From: an uncultured Flavobacteriales bacterium
GTDB taxonomy: Bacteria > Bacteroidota > Bacteroidia > Flavobacteriales_D > Sanyastnellaceae
Length of the DNA stretch: 13,611 nucleotides
Direction: 5' to 3'
NCBI GenBank assembly: GCA_937890245.1
Contig: CALACF010000339.1
Coordinates: 1 to 13,611 of the forward strand
How positions within the stretch are numbered: the stretch's first letter is position 1; every line of letters starts with the position of its first letter. Shown here in pieces: positions 1 through 6,142 of this stretch. The position numbers and the translations under genes were made by a program. The notes under the pieces are model-generated. The model saw nothing but the letters and a program-made list of their open reading frames with translations, was not told the DNA's origin and did no database searches.

Positions 1-111
1 GGCCTGCAACGCCGGAACGCCGAGGCCATCCGCCTCCGTAATGTGGCGGACATCGTTTTCTCCGAAATTGAGTGCGGCTGCTGCCGGAATTGATACAGGT
101 TCGATTGCCAT
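1..111 (-). CDS. 5' part of an unknown gene, running off the left edge
   Basis: An ATG at 111 opens 37 codons that run off the window with no stop; the protein begins MAIEPVSIPAAAALNFGEND. The start is supported by an AGGA placed 5 nt upstream and overlapping the TAG stop of the HU-like gene, and by the GTAGTTA box at 120-126. It is the last visible member of the minus-strand run portal, gp25-like, HU-like, this gene. In T4-like phages a baseplate wedge gene often follows gene 25, so a structural role is possible, but the visible part shows no recognisable domain. Function unknown; only the existence of the gene is well supported. Confidence 0.7.
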   Translation of the reverse strand, partial: MAIEPVSIPAAAALNFGENDVRHITEADGLGVPALQA

Positions 112-118
112 AGTCGTC

Positions 119-490
119 CTAACTACCTGAGGACGGGTAAGCGTCCTCGTCCATCACCCACCGGAGATCGCGGCTCTCCACAAACTTCCGGTAGAGGTTG
201 AATCTGAATTTAAAGCGGCCATCAAGGTGAAAAACCTTTTTCTCTTTTCTGATGCCGCCACCTACGGTCTTCGTGAACCCCATTTTCACGTCCCTCGGTT
301 CGTGCCACACTGGAGTCAGTGACCCGACTTTGCCAATGCAAATCTTGTGGCCGCCCACGATTCCGTCCTCGATTGTGCTGACCATCGTCTCGTAAGCTCT
401 GACCGCGTCCAGATAGCTCATCCCACACCGGCCCATGAACTTCCTAACGAAATCCTCGCGCTTGATCGACGGTTTATCGTCCGGGTTCAT
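119..490 (-). CDS. HU/IHF-like DNA-binding protein
   Basis: A 123-residue basic protein that follows the HU/IHF pattern. Residues 9-45 look like the helical dimerisation body (KREDFVRKF...AVRAYETMVSTIEDGI). Residues 46-60 match the conserved turn (GGHKICIGKVGSLTP, against G...I.GFG.F in HU), and residues 61-105 would be the beta arm and C-terminal helix ending FKFRFNLYRKF. Family members bend and compact DNA as dimers; in a phage this could serve packaging, replication or transcription. The ATG overlaps the stop of the gp25-like gene by 4 nt (ATGA), pointing to translational coupling; there is no Shine-Dalgarno. It lies between baseplate genes, so late expression is likely. At about 120 residues it is longer than bacterial HU (about 90), mainly in the C-terminal tail. 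The fold is fairly convincing, the role inferred. Confidence 0.65.
   Translation of the reverse strand: MNPDDKPSIKREDFVRKFMGRCGMSYLDAVRAYETMVSTIEDGIVGGHKICIGKVGSLTPVWHEPRDVKMGFTKTVGGGIRKEKKVFHLDGRFKFRFNLYRKFVESRDLRWVMDEDAYPSSGS
120..126 (-). promoter_or_regulatory. GTAGTTA box before the left-edge gene
   Basis: GTAGTTA on the minus strand, 8 nt before the ATG at 111. It covers the last codons and TAG stop of the HU-like gene, so coding constraint could explain it. The same heptamer lies 4-8 nt before the starts at 4132, 9544, 9570 and 12953. A promoter role is inferred from recurrence alone. Confidence 0.35.
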
Positions 491-1215
491 TTTACGAATA
501 CCACGTTGGTCTGGAATGCTTGCTGAGTGAGGCGGGACACCAGCGCCAGGTAAACGGTGACATCCCTCCTGTGCGCATCACGGGCTACGTCGATGCGCTC
601 AACTTTCACCGCAGGGAGGTGGGCTGCGAACGCGCCAACGATCTCTTCGTGGACGAGCGTATCCACTGCCCGGATATCAAGTTCAAAAAGTATACGTCTT
701 AGGCCGGTTCCGTAGCTCGGCTCCATAATCCTCTCACCCTTGCTTGTCAGAAGCAGCATTTTCACCCACGACTCAAGGATCAGAAGGTCGGACCCGGTGT
801 CAAACTGCCATGTATCCACACGCGGGCTGCCTGTGTCGCGGGGAAGGATGGGGCCGTATACAATTCTGGGTGGGTTCGAGGAGAGCTTCCCGCTGTCCAC
901 CGTGATCAGGTACTTCACCACGACCACGTCGTGTAGGGGAGCGCGGTAATTCCTGGCCGTGATCGTGATCACATAAAATCCAGGAAGAAGAAATTTAGAC
1001 AGGTTGATGCCCACCTCACCTGCTGCGGCACCGGTGGTAACCAGCTCCGATCCATCGTTCCAGTCGAGGGTAGCTGACACGTACATGGCCGACAGGGACG
1101 CGTCATCCTCCGCCACGGTAACGTTAATCGCCACCGCCGCGCCCGCGTCGCTGCCTGCAACCGTGCGCTCAACGTCAGTCAAGCTCACACCGTCGATGTC
1201 TTTTACCGTCAGCAT
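487..1215 (-). CDS. gp25-like baseplate wedge protein with an N-terminal PKD/Ig-like domain
   Basis: A 242-residue protein. Residues about 136-242 match the gp25/GpW-type lysozyme-like wedge fold: WQFDTGSD, then the signature at 162-180 (RIMEPSYGTGLRRILFELD), then an alpha/beta tail. Proteins of this family sit in the inner baseplate and help start sheath assembly. The Glu-Pro-Arg motif of many homologues is not evident; the equivalent stretch reads LPAVKVERI. Residues about 25-106 look like a separate beta-sandwich of PKD/Ig type: LDWNDGS at 50-56, PGFYVITITARNY at 78-90 and a closing strand KYLITV. T4 gp25 (132 aa) lacks such a domain. The gene starts 3 nt after the portal stop and its stop overlaps the HU-like ATG, so all are probably co-transcribed. 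The gp25 assignment is good; the N-terminal fold is a motif-level inference. Confidence 0.8.
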   Translation of the reverse strand: MLTVKDIDGVSLTDVERTVAGSDAGAAVAINVTVAEDDASLSAMYVSATLDWNDGSELVTTGAAAGEVGINLSKFLLPGFYVITITARNYRAPLHDVVVVKYLITVDSGKLSSNPPRIVYGPILPRDTGSPRVDTWQFDTGSDLLILESWVKMLLLTSKGERIMEPSYGTGLRRILFELDIRAVDTLVHEEIVGAFAAHLPAVKVERIDVARDAHRRDVTVYLALVSRLTQQAFQTNVVFVK

Positions 1216-1218
1216 TAG

Positions 1219-3174
1219 TTAAAACGACGCAGGCATCCACCTCCGGTAGGCTGGGCCGTCAGTGACCCCGTTACCGTTGGCCGGTGATGGATCGGCCGCC
1301 TCTGTAAGTATCCTTGTTGTCTTGCCTTTGACATCATTCGACCCAGCCGTCTCTGATTTTCCCCGTTTCATCTCGAACGGGCTTTTTCCGTAGGACGACA
1401 CAATGAGGTCGAAATCCTTGATGTTGGGGACCTGGACGACCTCGTCGATCTTCTTCCACTTGCGCAGCTTCGCCTTGGCTACGCTGGTGTTGCTCTCGTA
1501 GTTCATCAGGGTCTTGAGCTGGTCGCACGCGGCCTTAGCCCCAGGCTGGTTGTCAACTGCCTCCTCGATCTCACGGATGAGTTTGTAGGCGTAGGGGGCT
1601 GCCTTGCGCTGCTGGCTCTCCACGGGTTGCGCGTCCATCTCGGCCGGGAGGCTGGTGATGAAAATGTTTACAATATCGTCTGGGAGGTGGAGATACTTTT
1701 TGAAGATCACCTCAACCCACGCTTCCTTGGGGAGGTTGTAGCGGTCCATGACCTCGGCCATAGCGTCAAGCACCTCAGCCTGGGCTTTTAGCATCTCCAT
1801 TTTCATCTGCTCTTCAAGGCCACCGATGGGGGGCATCTTCGCCCTGATGTCCATGGACGAGATGTCCTTGCCCTTGAGCACTGCGTGCAGGTATCCGAGC
1901 CAGGTGTAGCAGTTGACGATTGGGCGCCGTATCGACTTGATCTTGCGCAGAAAGCGCATGTCCTGGGCCAGGAGTGCCTTTCCCGATGGTGGCGTTCCAT
2001 CGCCACCACCGCCACCACCGCCAGAATTGCGGGACGTGAGATGACCCCGAGGCATGCCAATGATGCTGTAAAACAGATCCGTCAGCATCTCGATATCGTA
2101 CACATCCGGCACGTTGCTAGTTCCCTCCAGGCGCTCGACCGCGTGGTTGAACCCTTTTGGCTTGGCGACCCACAGGATGGTGTCGAGTGCCCAGGCGTTG
2201 TAGAACGATTGGAAATCAGTGGGCTGGTCGAATTGACCTGAGGGGCCTTGTGTCGGCGAGCCGAACGCGAGCTTGGACCGCAGGGACTGTTTCCAGCGCT
2301 GCACCGTCTTGGCCTGCTCGGCGGGCGGCTGGTCCTGCACATCAATATTGATCGCGTAGCGCGTCGGCTGGAGCTGGGCGCGCATGACCACCATCTGGTC
2401 GACTGCCAGCTTCAGCTTCTTGTAGATCCCCTGGGCCTCGTCGAAGATGGGTTCACCATGCTCAGAGAAACGTAGACGAAACATTCTTCGGAAATGCAGG
2501 AAGTCCCACGGATACCACAAATCCTCGACATTCTGGCCGTCGCTGAGGGCGACTCGCTCGATTGGGGTCTTGTTGTCGGCCCCGACAAAGGCGGATTCCT
2601 TGTTGGGCTTGTGATCCTTCCATTTGAACCCGATGCACTTCCGGTTACGCTCCAGCCAGTAGCGCCGGATGTCGGTGGGGTGAACGTACGTGAGGCCCAG
2701 CACGCCCTCTTCAGGCGCGTATTCGATCTTCTCAAAATGATTGCCAAGGCCCGCGACATGCCACACCTGGGATTGGATCAGGTCCTCAACCCCAATGTTT
2801 ACGGTCATCTGGTTGAGTTCGTCCTCAAATTTCTTGTCGTTGCACTCGTACCAAATTGTGGCTGGACTATTTGAATCGACCTGCGTAGCCTCGTCTACGA
2901 TTTCGACGAGCGCGGCAGCCATGAGGTCCCATGACGACATGTCTTCCCATAGTTCGAGCATCTGCTCAAACGTTGTTGGGTGCCGCATCGCGGAATTGTA
3001 ACGTGTCCAGACATCAGGATTCGCCACGTTGCCCTGATCGAGAAAGTTTCGGTAAAGCTCCTGTTGTGCTTGGGGTGTGTTGGCACGAGGCACGAGGGAG
3101 CCGCTGTTTGCTCCGCTATTGCCGGTCATGCCGAAATAGCTCATCAGGTTGGTGGCGATTGTGTTTTTTGGCAT
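1219..3174 (-). CDS. Portal (head-tail connector) protein, T4 gp20-like
   Basis: About 651 residues from the ATG at 3174. The portal ring forms the DNA channel at one capsid vertex and docks terminase and neck. Family-like features in order: EIVDEATQVDSNSPATIWYE near the N-terminus, VHPTDIRRYW, the strand WYPWDFLHFRRMF, then GEPIFDEAQGIYKKLKLAVDQMVVMR, a Tyr-Ala-Ile-Asn-Ile-Asp-Val strand, the segment FYSIIGMPRGHL, and a helical C-terminal half. These parallel T4 gp20 (524 aa), with an extended C-terminus. A run of seven glycines follows the MPRGHLTSRNS segment. A TTG at 3195 is in frame and would add 7 residues. I prefer the ATG because the TTG directly follows the minus-strand GTTCTC promoter-like box; neither start has a Shine-Dalgarno. 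It is the first gene of the left minus-strand run. Confidence 0.88.
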   Translation of the reverse strand: MPKNTIATNLMSYFGMTGNSGANSGSLVPRANTPQAQQELYRNFLDQGNVANPDVWTRYNSAMRHPTTFEQMLELWEDMSSWDLMAAALVEIVDEATQVDSNSPATIWYECNDKKFEDELNQMTVNIGVEDLIQSQVWHVAGLGNHFEKIEYAPEEGVLGLTYVHPTDIRRYWLERNRKCIGFKWKDHKPNKESAFVGADNKTPIERVALSDGQNVEDLWYPWDFLHFRRMFRLRFSEHGEPIFDEAQGIYKKLKLAVDQMVVMRAQLQPTRYAINIDVQDQPPAEQAKTVQRWKQSLRSKLAFGSPTQGPSGQFDQPTDFQSFYNAWALDTILWVAKPKGFNHAVERLEGTSNVPDVYDIEMLTDLFYSIIGMPRGHLTSRNSGGGGGGGDGTPPSGKALLAQDMRFLRKIKSIRRPIVNCYTWLGYLHAVLKGKDISSMDIRAKMPPIGGLEEQMKMEMLKAQAEVLDAMAEVMDRYNLPKEAWVEVIFKKYLHLPDDIVNIFITSLPAEMDAQPVESQQRKAAPYAYKLIREIEEAVDNQPGAKAACDQLKTLMNYESNTSVAKAKLRKWKKIDEVVQVPNIKDFDLIVSSYGKSPFEMKRGKSETAGSNDVKGKTTRILTEAADPSPANGNGVTDGPAYRRWMPASF

Positions 3175-3196
3175 CGTTATTTTAATTACACCCAAG

Positions 3197-3215
3197 AGAA
3201 CAGTAAATCTGTTCT
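3197..3215. promoter_or_regulatory. Palindromic divergent promoter/operator between portal and RHH-like gene
   Basis: A perfect inverted repeat, AGAACAG-TAAAT-CTGTTCT, lies between the divergent portal and RHH-like genes. Its right arm runs into GTTCTA (3211-3216), 9 nt before the plus-strand ATG at 3226. Its left arm read on the minus strand gives GTTCTC (3201-3196), 21 nt before the portal ATG. One element may therefore hold two outward promoters, or serve as an operator for a dimeric repressor. The symmetry is seen directly; the function is inferred. Confidence 0.5.
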
Positions 3216-3225
3216 AACATCGTAT

Positions 3226-3477
3226 ATGAGCACCAAAGTAATAAAAGATACCGTAATGTCCTTCAGAATCCCGAGCGAGCACGCGGGGCAACTTGACGAG
3301 GAACTGACCCAACATCCTATTGTTGGCGTAGGCAGCCCGAACAAGTTCTGTCGCAAGCTCGTGCTGGACTACCTGAGCGGCAAGCTGGCCTACTCAGACG
3401 CTGAGGACCGTGATTTTGACGCGGTCATCACGCCCGCCCCGGCTCCCGGAGAAGAGGATGCTGAGAATCAGGCGTAA
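3226..3477 (+). CDS. Small putative ribbon-helix-helix DNA-binding protein
   Basis: An 83-residue protein beginning MSTKVIKDTVMSFRIPSE. The pattern fits an RHH (Arc/CopG/MetJ-type) fold: a strand VMSFRIPSE, a helix around HAGQLDEELTQHP, then a second helix SPNKFCRKLVLDYLSGKLAY, and an acidic Pro-rich tail. Such proteins bind short palindromes as dimers of dimers. The ATG at 3226 was chosen because it lies 9 nt downstream of a GTTCTA box; an upstream in-frame extension would run into the portal gene and its control region. The neighbouring 19-bp palindrome is a natural candidate for its operator, making the gene a possible autoregulator and regulator of the portal run. The 3' end overlaps the convergent cysteine-containing gene by 10 nt. 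The gene is probably real; the fold is a tentative reading. Confidence 0.5.
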   Translation: MSTKVIKDTVMSFRIPSEHAGQLDEELTQHPIVGVGSPNKFCRKLVLDYLSGKLAYSDAEDRDFDAVITPAPAPGEEDAENQA

Positions 3478-3785
3478 TCGTTGATCCGGCGAGCGGCCCC
3501 ACTCGGGAGTTCGAGAGTGAACTCCACCTCCGTGGCCACTGCGGAGGGGCCCTCGTGGTCGAAAACGCGGCACGGAAGCGAGCATTGTATACAATTTTCG
3601 GTAACGCGAACGACCGCCACCTTGCGTGGGTCCGGTTTTTCTTTCTGAGATTCAGCGAACTTGGTGACCGCCTCAACGAGTGCTCCCTGGCGGCACTCCT
3701 TCTGGAACCATGCGCAAAGACCCGTATCCGGCACATGGCTATCCTGCACGTAGGTGCCGATGAGCTTCTGAGCAATCGAGGTCAT
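3468..3785 (-). CDS. Hypothetical protein with a cysteine cluster
   Basis: A 105-residue protein of unknown function. It has five cysteines: two spaced C-x7-C in GLCAWFQKEC and three in NCIQCSLPC (C-x2-C-x3-C), suggesting metal binding or disulphides. The C-terminal half looks beta-rich (ATEVEFTLELPSGAARRI). No membrane segment or signal peptide is seen. Its ATG overlaps the TGA of the upstream gene (ATGA at 3785-3782), so the two are probably translationally coupled. Its 3' end overlaps the convergent RHH-like gene by 10 nt. Reality as a gene is supported by the tight coupling and lack of an alternative gene on the other strand. Confidence 0.6.
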   Translation of the reverse strand: MTSIAQKLIGTYVQDSHVPDTGLCAWFQKECRQGALVEAVTKFAESQKEKPDPRKVAVVRVTENCIQCSLPCRVFDHEGPSAVATEVEFTLELPSGAARRINDYA

Positions 3786-4132
3786 GCTGCGTAATCGTAG
3801 TCCTCGCCCTTGAGGTCGCTGTCCTTCACGTCGAACTCGATCCCGGTGCGGGCAGTCCCCATTTTGACGTATTGCAGCACCTTTGTCGCACTGGGAGCTG
3901 ATATCAGGCGGGTGAGGGGTTCTACTGCCTCGTCAGGTAGCCTGCTAAAGTCGAGCTGTACGGTAGTGGTGCCATCCTCCTTGCTGCTGTCCAGACCCAC
4001 GTCGACAAGGGCCGACATGAAGTGCGGGACCGTGTAGATCCGCAACATCATGCGATTCACGAATACCGAAATCTTCGCGCTGGAGGCGTCTTCGCCCTCG
4101 ATAAGGAACTTGGCAACTTGCGATACGTTCAC
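3782..4132 (-). CDS. Hypothetical protein, GTG start
   Basis: A 116-residue acidic protein of unknown function beginning MNVSQVAKFLIEGEDASSAK; the pattern of alternating strands (KISVFVNRMMLRIYTVPHF, TTTVQLDFSRL) suggests an alpha/beta or beta-rich fold. The GTG start lies 4 nt after a GTAGTTA box, exactly the arrangement seen at the GTG start at 9544. No Shine-Dalgarno is present. It is followed by the cysteine-containing gene with a 4-nt overlap and preceded by a 56-codon open frame ending 3 nt upstream. Because its GTAGTTA box otherwise marks structural genes, it might be a minor virion or assembly component; that is only an inference. Confidence 0.6.
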   Translation of the reverse strand: MNVSQVAKFLIEGEDASSAKISVFVNRMMLRIYTVPHFMSALVDVGLDSSKEDGTTTVQLDFSRLPDEAVEPLTRLISAPSATKVLQYVKMGTARTGIEFDVKDSDLKGEDYDYAA

Positions 4133-4135
4133 GCC

Positions 4136-4306
4136 TTAACTACAGGCTACCAGTGATCCGTGCACGACCGGCCTCGTAAACGCCAGCTCGACCTGCGCTC
4201 CAAGCCACCTGCGATTAAGGCGCGGCCGACCAGGAAGCCAAGCGGGCCGGGCCACCTGGACTTCGAGTCGCTTGCGATTCTTGATTCGTAGTGTGTACGT
4301 TCTCAT
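4136..4306 (-). CDS. Small basic open frame, 56 aa, possible gene
   Basis: An ATG at 4306 opens 56 codons ending in TAA at 4138-4136. The product is arginine-rich (MRTYTLRIKNRKRLEVQVAR at the start), with no family I recognise. It fills most of the gap between the GTG-start gene and the divergent Mre11-like gene. A GTTCTA box on the minus strand (4333-4328) lies 21 nt upstream of the ATG, leaving room for a short leader, and a weak TAGG lies closer. The next gene begins 3 nt after its stop, which fits the compact organisation. Short length keeps this uncertain; it could be a leader or a chance frame. Confidence 0.4.
   Translation of the reverse strand: MRTYTLRIKNRKRLEVQVARPAWLPGRPRLNRRWLGAQVELAFTRPVVHGSLVACS
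4137..4143 (-). promoter_or_regulatory. GTAGTTA box before the GTG-start gene
   Basis: GTAGTTA on the minus strand, 4 nt before the GTG at 4132, in the context CTGTAGTTAAGGCGTG. The spacing and GTG start match those at 9544. It overlaps the stop of the small 56-residue frame. A promoter or start-site signal is inferred from recurrence. Confidence 0.4.
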
Positions 4307-4327
4307 CGGTATAAGTTGCCTACCAGA

Positions 4328-4333
4328 TAGAAC
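4328..4333 (-). promoter_or_regulatory. GTTCTA box upstream of the 56-aa frame
   Basis: GTTCTA on the minus strand inside the divergent region 4307-4426, followed by TCTGGTAGG, which resembles the sequence after the box at 10799 (CCTGGTATG). It lies 21 nt before the ATG at 4306, unlike the 6-9 nt seen elsewhere, so if it is a promoter this transcript would have a short leader. The rest of 4334-4391 is A/T-rich with no gene seen. Confidence 0.35.
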
Positions 4334-4391
4334 AAAATCGAAAAAGTATGCAAAACCACCGCTAAGACCATTGGGTTTTCAAACAAAATAA

Positions 4392-4413
4392 GAGTGTGCC
4401 AGCGCGCACACTC
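4392..4413 (+). promoter_or_regulatory. Perfect inverted repeat just upstream of the Mre11-like promoter box
   Basis: GAGTGTGC and GCACACTC form an 8-bp perfect inverted repeat with a 6-nt centre, ending 1 nt before the GTTCTA box at 4415. No T-tract follows, so it is not a typical terminator. If the box is a -10-like element, the repeat covers the -35 region and looks like an operator for a dimeric regulator. Confidence 0.4.
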
Positions 4414-4414
4414 G

Positions 4415-4420
4415 GTTCTA
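4415..4420 (+). promoter_or_regulatory. GTTCTA box, 6 nt before the Mre11-like start
   Basis: GTTCTACGCAGTATG: the box is 6 nt from the ATG at 4427, the same spacing as at 6131 and 10799. No Shine-Dalgarno is present. Inferred promoter of a leaderless or near-leaderless transcript, or a start-site signal. Confidence 0.5.
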
Positions 4421-4426
4421 CGCAGT

Positions 4427-5482
4427 ATGAAATCAATCGTCTACGCCGACCTGCAAGCCACATCCGGTGGCGCCAGGTGCTTCAAAAACCCTCTCAGGTC
4501 CCTCCAGGAATGGCGGGTAGAAACGTTCTTCCGTGACCTCTACGGCCTCTACGTTAAACACGAGTGCAACTCTCTCTGGGACCTCGGGGACACCATGGAC
4601 GACCGGTCGCTCCTGCCGGTGCCTGCGATAGACACGACCCTGGCAGGGCTGGACCAGTTCCCTGAAGGTAACCACCTGAAGCTGACTGGAAACCACGAGC
4701 AGGTGCTCAAAAACACCTTGGTAAGCAATTCACGCATGTTTACCCCTTATTTCACCGTCGCTGACCAGCCCACCGCGCTCCTCTCTAAACGGGGCGGCTG
4801 CCGTATCTTGCTGGCCCCGTTCCCCGCCAGCAACAGGGATCTTACGGACTGGATAGACGACAAGCGTCACACGGCCAAGGATTTCCCCGCTACGATCCTC
4901 CTGGGCCACTTCCAGACCGTCGGGAGCGCCACGCGCCACGGCGTCCTCCTGGAGGGCGTCAGCGTCGATTGCATGGACTGGGTTGACCTGGCTCTCCTGG
5001 GGCACATCCACAAGCCCCAGTCGCTCACCGATAGAATCCATTACGTGGGATCACCATTTGAGCAGAACTGGGGTGAGGCCCAGGAGTCCAAGCGTGTAGC
5101 CGTGGTCGACACTGACACCCTCGACCTTGAGTGGGTGTCCATGGACCCGTTCGGGTACCCCCGTTACCTAACAGTAACCCTGGACCAGTTTGAGGCACGG
5201 TGTACAGAGGCATCCGAAGATCGATACAAAGTCTGCCTCACGTCCCAGGCCGAGGCTGACCGCTTTTACGCCAACCCGCTGGCGGCCAGGGCGGAGGCCA
5301 CCTACGACTACGCCCTAGATCCGCAGGAAGTGAGTGACCCCAGCGCCGACGCGTCAGCCTGGGACTTCGAGTCCGTGGCCCGCCGCTGGATGAAAGACAC
5401 CCCCATTGAGGGCGCTGGCATCAACTACACTGTCGAGGAAATGATGGAATTGGCTGTAGAGATAAGGTCCTACTCCGAATAG
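4427..5482 (+). CDS. Mre11/SbcD/T4 gp47-like metallophosphoesterase nuclease
   Basis: A 351-residue protein, close to T4 gp47 (339 aa), the nuclease subunit that acts with a Rad50/SbcC-type ATPase on DNA ends in recombination and repair. Calcineurin-type motifs appear in order: motif I ADLQ (D8, with Gln10 where most relatives have His), motif II LGDTMDDR (D55), motif III LTGNHEQ (N89, H90), motif IV LLGHF (H161), motif V LLGHIHKPQ (H193, H195), then YVGSPFEQNWGE, typical of the Mre11/SbcD/gp47 branch. The ATG at 4427 is preferred over an in-frame ATG at 4394, because motif I then falls at residues 7-10 and the GTTCTA box lies 6 nt upstream. No Rad50-like partner is visible in the window. The gene stands alone between two regulatory stretches. 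Confidence 0.85.
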   Translation: MKSIVYADLQATSGGARCFKNPLRSLQEWRVETFFRDLYGLYVKHECNSLWDLGDTMDDRSLLPVPAIDTTLAGLDQFPEGNHLKLTGNHEQVLKNTLVSNSRMFTPYFTVADQPTALLSKRGGCRILLAPFPASNRDLTDWIDDKRHTAKDFPATILLGHFQTVGSATRHGVLLEGVSVDCMDWVDLALLGHIHKPQSLTDRIHYVGSPFEQNWGEAQESKRVAVVDTDTLDLEWVSMDPFGYPRYLTVTLDQFEARCTEASEDRYKVCLTSQAEADRFYANPLAARAEATYDYALDPQEVSDPSADASAWDFESVARRWMKDTPIEGAGINYTVEEMMELAVEIRSYSE

Positions 5483-5510
5483 CATTGACGCTACAATTGT
5501 CTTGCGTGTG

Positions 5511-5529
5511 GCATACGGCTTCCGTGTGC
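5511..5529 (+). other. Hairpin in the 97-nt gap before the 165-aa gene
   Basis: GCATACGG and CCGTGTGC form an 8-bp stem (one G-T pair) with a 3-nt loop. No run of T follows, so termination after the nuclease gene is possible but not convincing. The rest of 5483-5579 holds no gene; the last 30 nt before the ATG are A-rich, include GTTAAC, and contain neither the GTTCTA nor the GTAGTTA box. Confidence 0.35.
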
Positions 5530-5579
5530 TTACATGTGAACCGAAACGTTAACAACACTTCAATTAAAGCACAAATACC

Positions 5580-6077
5580 ATGAACCAAGCTTCAGCAATC
5601 GGATTCGGCACAGACGCCGATGTCATCGCGGGCTACGCTCAGCGAGGAAATGAACGCCTGGGGAACGTTGATTTCATCTTCGAAAACACCGGCACCGCCA
5701 CTCTGCGCGTGATGCTGAAACAACGGGATGGAACGACTTCTCCGAGTGGGTTTGCAGCCGTTGGCGCGGCCCACGTTGTCGTGCCGGGCGGAAACAAAAC
5801 CGCGAGCTACCAGATCATCGCCAAGAAGATCGGGTTCTTCGGATCGGGAAACACTGCGACGGACCTCACGGGAACCGTCACTTCGACCAAATGCAACATC
5901 ACTGCCGTTCTGCGCAACAAGGCCGACCTTCGTGGCGCGCAGATTGACATTGTTTCTGGTGGTCGTCGTGGTTGGGGACTGGACGAAGCAATGGACCACC
6001 CGACTCTCACGAAGAACTGGGGCTTGCCACCGGACGCTCCGAACGAGCCTACGCCAACTGGCGGCGGCGGCTTCTAA
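5580..6077 (+). CDS. Beta-rich putative virion (decoration or surface) protein
   Basis: A 165-residue protein of unknown family. The middle is rich in short strands (NVDFIFENTGTATLRVML, HVVVPGGNKTASYQII, CNITAVLRNKADLRGAQIDI), suggesting an Ig-like sandwich. The C-terminus is a Pro/Gly tail ending TPTGGGGF. There is no signal peptide or transmembrane segment. It is monocistronic: an A-rich leader precedes it and a strong intrinsic terminator follows 23 nt after its stop, as expected for an abundant product. Its phrase FENTGTATLRVMLKQRDGTT resembles LKNTGSNTMNYRFQEYNGAT in the 117-aa protein encoded at 12953-12600. A decoration or fibre-associated role is inference; a scaffold or internal head protein is also possible. 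Confidence 0.6.
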   Translation: MNQASAIGFGTDADVIAGYAQRGNERLGNVDFIFENTGTATLRVMLKQRDGTTSPSGFAAVGAAHVVVPGGNKTASYQIIAKKIGFFGSGNTATDLTGTVTSTKCNITAVLRNKADLRGAQIDIVSGGRRGWGLDEAMDHPTLTKNWGLPPDAPNEPTPTGGGGF

Positions 6078-6100
6078 GCCACTTCGCATCGCATCATCAA

Positions 6101-6130
6101 AAGGGTCGCCTTCGGGCGGCCCTTTTTTTT
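6101..6130 (+). terminator. Strong Rho-independent terminator
   Basis: AAGGGTCGCC-TTCG-GGCGGCCCTT forms a 10-bp stem (one G-T pair) with a UUCG tetraloop, followed directly by a run of T at 6123-6130. It lies 23 nt after the stop of the 165-aa gene. The next promoter-like box starts at 6131, immediately after the T-tract. Confidence 0.92.
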
Positions 6131-6136
6131 GTTCTA
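6131..6136 (+). promoter_or_regulatory. GTTCTA box abutting the terminator
   Basis: GTTCTAGGGGGTATG: the box directly follows the terminator T-tract and is 6 nt before the ATG at 6143. Because upstream transcription should stop at 6123-6130, the downstream gene needs its own start of transcription, and the 5' leader can be at most about 12 nt. This is the best single argument that the box is a promoter element. Confidence 0.6.
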
Positions 6137-6142
6137 GGGGGT

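Noticed and set aside
2001..2022. Tandem CCACCG-like repeat
   Set aside because: It encodes the seven-glycine run of the portal in frame; a low-complexity loop is enough to explain it.
2494..2874. 126-codon plus-strand frame within the portal gene
   Set aside because: Antisense shadow of a clear portal sequence.
3175..3195. TTG at 3195 as the portal start
   Set aside because: It directly follows the GTTCTC box, so it would fall inside or before the promoter; the ATG at 3174 is more likely, though not proven.
3919..3924. GTTCTA on the plus strand, and another on the minus strand at 2201-2206
   Set aside because: Both are inside coding regions with no start codon 6-9 nt downstream; a 6-mer is expected several times by chance in this length.
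5485..5516. TTGACG as a -35 box of a host-type promoter for the 165-aa gene
   Set aside because: No acceptable -10 hexamer at 16-18 nt.
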